From: Lagopus muta
Lineage: Eukaryota; Chordata; Aves; Galliformes; Phasianidae
Reading direction: 5' to 3'
Assembly: GCF_023343835.1 (NCBI RefSeq)
Contig: NC_064435.1
Coordinates: forward strand, 37,844,603-37,908,602
DNA: 64,000 nt
The notes beneath the pieces were generated by a model. It made no database searches and had not been told where the DNA came from. It saw only the letters and a list, made by a program, of their open reading frames with translations. This document shows, one piece after another, positions 60,601 through 64,000 of this stretch. Each line of letters opens with the position of its first letter. Position 1 is the stretch's first letter. The translations under genes were made by a program, and so were the position numbers.

Positions 60601-63600
60601 ATATAATCCTAACTTTGCATAGAATTCTAATGGTCACATTTGTGAATTCATAATAATGAATTATTATAATGATAATAATGAATAATAATGAAAAAGTAGT
60701 AGCTTCACATTAGCCATTACTATCAGGGAGTGAGGTGTTAAAGATGAAATAGACAGTTCTATGAAAATATCAACTCAGTGTTGAATAATGAGCAAAAAAT
60801 GAAAGGAAATGCTTATGAGGAAATGAATACTAAACAAGACAAAAAATGTCATGCCACTGTGTAAAATCATTATGTGTGTTATGAATAATGAGGGTATGAA
60901 AGAAAGGGTATGGCAGGAAGGAAAATGTAGAGACAAACCCAGAAACATCACAGAGTGGCCTTCCTATAGAATATTTAAGATGACTAAACCTGGTGAGGAT
61001 ACAGCTGGGAATATGGTAAGAGGCTGAGAAATCTAAAGTGGCAGGAAGAAGGCGAATAGAAAATCTTTGCTGTTTCACCCAATAAAAGATCAAGGAGACA
61101 TTGAATGCTACCAGAAATGCAGTGCACAGTGGATACAAACATGTATCACTCCACTTTGTTTTTAATCAAAGGGACAGCTGCAAGCTCTTGGTCTAATCAT
61201 AGACACCGAATGAGTGGCTTTTATGGTACTTGAATCTATGAACAATACTTTGATGTTTGCCACTGACTGAATCATTTTTACTTCCAGTGACTTACCTAAG
61301 AAACTAGGTTATTGTACTTGGTACATACTACTTTGAACATTTTTGTGTTGCAACAATCACACAAATTAGAAGTGAATCTAGTGGCTCAAATCTATACAGT
61401 TAGTGCATCTTTTTCTCAGCAATGGGGTGGCCTCAAGGAATCATTCCAGCCCTGTACTGTCCTCAAAACTATGGACACACATTCTCTGGGAAAGTACTGA
61501 CTGGTGAAGACAAAAACCACATCGGGCAGGATACAAATAACTCCATGTTATAGATGGCTGTGGAAGAGTCCTCAGGCTCTGATGTTTTCTTTACTACCAT
61601 GGATGCAGACACTGAAGGATGAAGAGGAAAATCAAGGTATGATGCATCTTTGCACAGTGCCAGGGAGCTGGAGAAAGCAGTGGTGACTGATCACTTCCTT
61701 CTTGTGACTCACGGGATGTTTACTGAGGAATCACTTAAGAAAAACACAGGGCAGAGACTTTTCTGTTCTTATTTATGGAGCGTGTATCAGCAAGTAATCT
61801 GGGAAGAGGACTGTAAGAGCTCCATAGCCTTTTCTGTTTTAAATTTGTGCCCTGTAGACATCCATCGACAGCCAGTGATAGCAGTAATTTTTTGCAACCA
61901 CTACGCGGTCCAGAGTTGTTTGAGTGATGTCACTGTATTTGGAATAATTCCCAAAGCACATGAAAAATACTCACGGGCTGTACTAAGCGCAGCTGAACTT
62001 TGCCAGCTTTCTTTTCAGGCAGGCGGATCTCTCTTTTCTTTTTCACAGAACTTATCCCAGACTCACACACATGTTGGCTGGAAGGTATTTCTGGAGGTCT
62101 GTAACCCAACTTCCAACCCAAACTGGGGCTATGTTCAATGCTACCTGATCACCACGGCTTTGGTTACTTATTGGCCTTAAAAATCAAGATATCACAGCCT
62201 CCCTGGAGTCACTCTACAGTGCCGCACTATCAAAACTAATAACTAAGTTTACCTAATGCCCATCCTAGGCCACAGTCCATGCTTACCTTGTGAATAGATC
62301 AGGACAGCAGCTTTCCACAACTTGCTGACCATGCTCCTTTTTACTGTAGCCCCCTATGTTGTTTGCTTTAATCAGCCAGAACCCAGTCCTGACTCATATT
62401 TAAGACACATTTGTCCACTCTAACATCCAGGTCTTCTCCAGCACAGCTGCTACTCAGCCTGTACCTACACAGCCATCTACTGACATAGAAACATGTCTTT
62501 CTGTCCGTAAAAATGGACAAGTTACTTTTTCCACCACAAATTCAAACAGAGTGGAATTTGTTGACAGAGTTCAGATGAAAGGAATGTGAATTAGCAGATG
62601 AGTCTGCAGTTACAATTTCATGTAGACAGGATATACATCAGGATCCCAGTCAGGGATGACTTATTGCAGACCTCATATATCCCTGCTTTTAACTAACAAC
62701 TGTACGGAAAATGGTTCAGAATAAGAAACCAATAACATTTTCTTACATCTCTTGTGCAAAAAATATGTTGCTTTCTGCCAATAACATTCCTAACAATTTG
62801 ATTATATTCATCCATGCTACAACCATCTTTTTAAAGAAAGAATGGATTTGCCACATAAATTGTGTGAAGTCAAACATGGTATGAATTGCCAGTCTCATGA
62901 TGAGACACCAGACAGTTGTTAACCATCACTATAAACTGTTATTTACCTGATCCAGAATGAGCAAATCCTCTAGGTGAGCTTGTGGCTGTATTTGGTTATG
63001 CTTTATGAGACCATAGCTATGTAATATCTTTGACAGTTGGCTTCAGTAAATACCATATGACATATACATCAAAAGATAGATTTGCTTTTGCAAACCAGTC
63101 AAAAACCATGTATTATTTTCAGTAGGGAAAAATACAGAAAAGCTAAATAAATCCACAAACCATTCCCTTGGAACTGGAAACTTTTCTGAAAACAAACAAA
63201 CAAAAATGTGCACAGAAGATCAGCAACATTTTGAAGCCAGAAAACAAAACAAAACCTGAATACATCCCCGTAACTTTGAAGCCAAGTTTACTGACTGTAA
63301 ATCTGCTGCAATGAGCCTGAAAAACCATACAGCAGCCTTGATGGCACTTTTATCCATTTCTGAAGTTTCAGAATGAGCAAACACAGGGCACTGCCCAGAT
63401 GCTCTCAGTGACAAATCTTGGCTCTCCCCTATCATTTGTCCAGGCTGTAAGTGTTTCACACAGATCTCTCTCCATTAGCGTAGCCATGTCTGTCCCATGC
63501 CTATGTTGCAATTTCTGATTATGGAATAAGCTTCTGAGCTCCGTATTCTCCACTTCTATTCATTTACAAAACAACCAGAAGCAGACCTGCCAAACTTTAC

Positions 63601-64000
63601 ACCATTTTTTCCTTCACCCTCTGACACACCAAAGTCCATTTCTCATGCTTTTACAGCAGAACACCAGACCTCTTCCATGCCATGAAGTCCCACATCAAGC
63701 AAAATGCTCACCCTACCATCCTGCTGCATCAGGACTGGGAGAGAAGTGGGGCCACAACACTGCTCGTGTCAGCAGTGGAGGACATCAGCAGGACCAAGAG
63801 CTGAGCCAGGCTGAGCCGCTAGAATCTAGTGCTACCATAAGACCCAGGAACACTTATATTTTAAAACTGAAGAATAAACACTAAATGTGCCAGTTGGAAA
63901 AACAAACTGAATTTTAACAGAGCTAAACAAATACAAATGCCTTTTCATTAAATTTAGGAAGCTTACTAATTTTATCTATAGGTTCTTCTCATAGAAATTT
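57656..64000. other. Intergenic DNA to window end, no recognised gene
   Basis: No recognisable gene, RNA or CR1 copy. Open frames at 59176-59466, 59482-59883 and 61504-62180 (+ strand, up to 176 codons) lack known motifs, splice context or family resemblance. A local duplication of CACAATCAAGGAATG occurs near 58879-58909. A further CR1-free AT-rich stretch continues to the end. Mammalian synteny would place SDR16C5, CHCHD7 and PLAG1 beyond this edge. Confidence 0.45.

Noticed and set aside
61650-62180. 176-codon plus-strand frame
   Set aside because: The longest frame in the last 10 kb, but it has no recognised motif, neighbours or splice signals; its length is not exceptional for 64 kb of DNA.
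1-64000. Search for CRISPR arrays, tRNA or rRNA genes, bacterial operons or viral genomes
   Set aside because: No spaced direct repeats, cloverleaf-like sequences with A and B boxes, ribosomal sequence, or retroviral gag/pol/env motifs were recognised by eye.

Overview
This is vertebrate nuclear DNA, most likely from a bird and probably a galliform. The main reasons are many 5'-truncated CR1 non-LTR retrotransposon tails ending in the ATTCTATGATTCT-type motif, compact GT-AG introns, and a proenkephalin gene. I see no bacterial, phage or plasmid features: no operons, CRISPR arrays, tRNA or rRNA genes. The exact species cannot be read from the sequence.

Two protein-coding genes are well supported, both on the + strand. 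PENK (promoter about 24.67 kb, coding 25230-28489, two coding exons) encodes a 267-residue enkephalin precursor. It has six N-terminal cysteines and seven enkephalin cores flanked by dibasic sites. A CpG island, a TATA box and a paired cAMP-response enhancer resembling mammalian ENKCRE-1/ENKCRE-2 lie upstream. An SDR16C-family dehydrogenase (coding 40138-47857, six coding exons, 305 residues) follows about 12 kb downstream. It is a membrane-anchored retinol/steroid-type oxidoreductase of the SDR16C5/SDR16C6 group with an intact Asn-Ser-Tyr-Lys tetrad. About 2.3 kb beyond it, at 50124-50345, is a decayed single exon from another SDR16C copy.

Layout: 1-24.5 kb is AT-rich intergenic DNA with CR1 fragments, poly-A runs and an 18-unit octamer satellite. 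24.5-29 kb is PENK. 29-40 kb is intergenic, with a pair of very similar CR1 copies in inverted orientation (32.1 and 35.5 kb) and a GC-rich patch near 39 kb. 40.1-47.9 kb is the SDR16C gene. 48-64 kb is intergenic, with the SDR16C relic, a CpG-rich block (51.46-51.88 kb) running into a long pyrimidine tract with 32 perfect CCTCT units, and more CR1.

The two genes do not form a functional unit. PENK next to SDR16C genes is the arrangement I know from mammals (PENK, SDR16C6, SDR16C5, CHCHD7, PLAG1), so the window looks like ordinary conserved synteny with local paralogue turnover. I found no convincing evidence for a new biological system. The most interesting items are the SDR16C relic exon, a 97-base segment shared immediately 3' of two CR1 tails, and the CpG-rich/pyrimidine-tract block.
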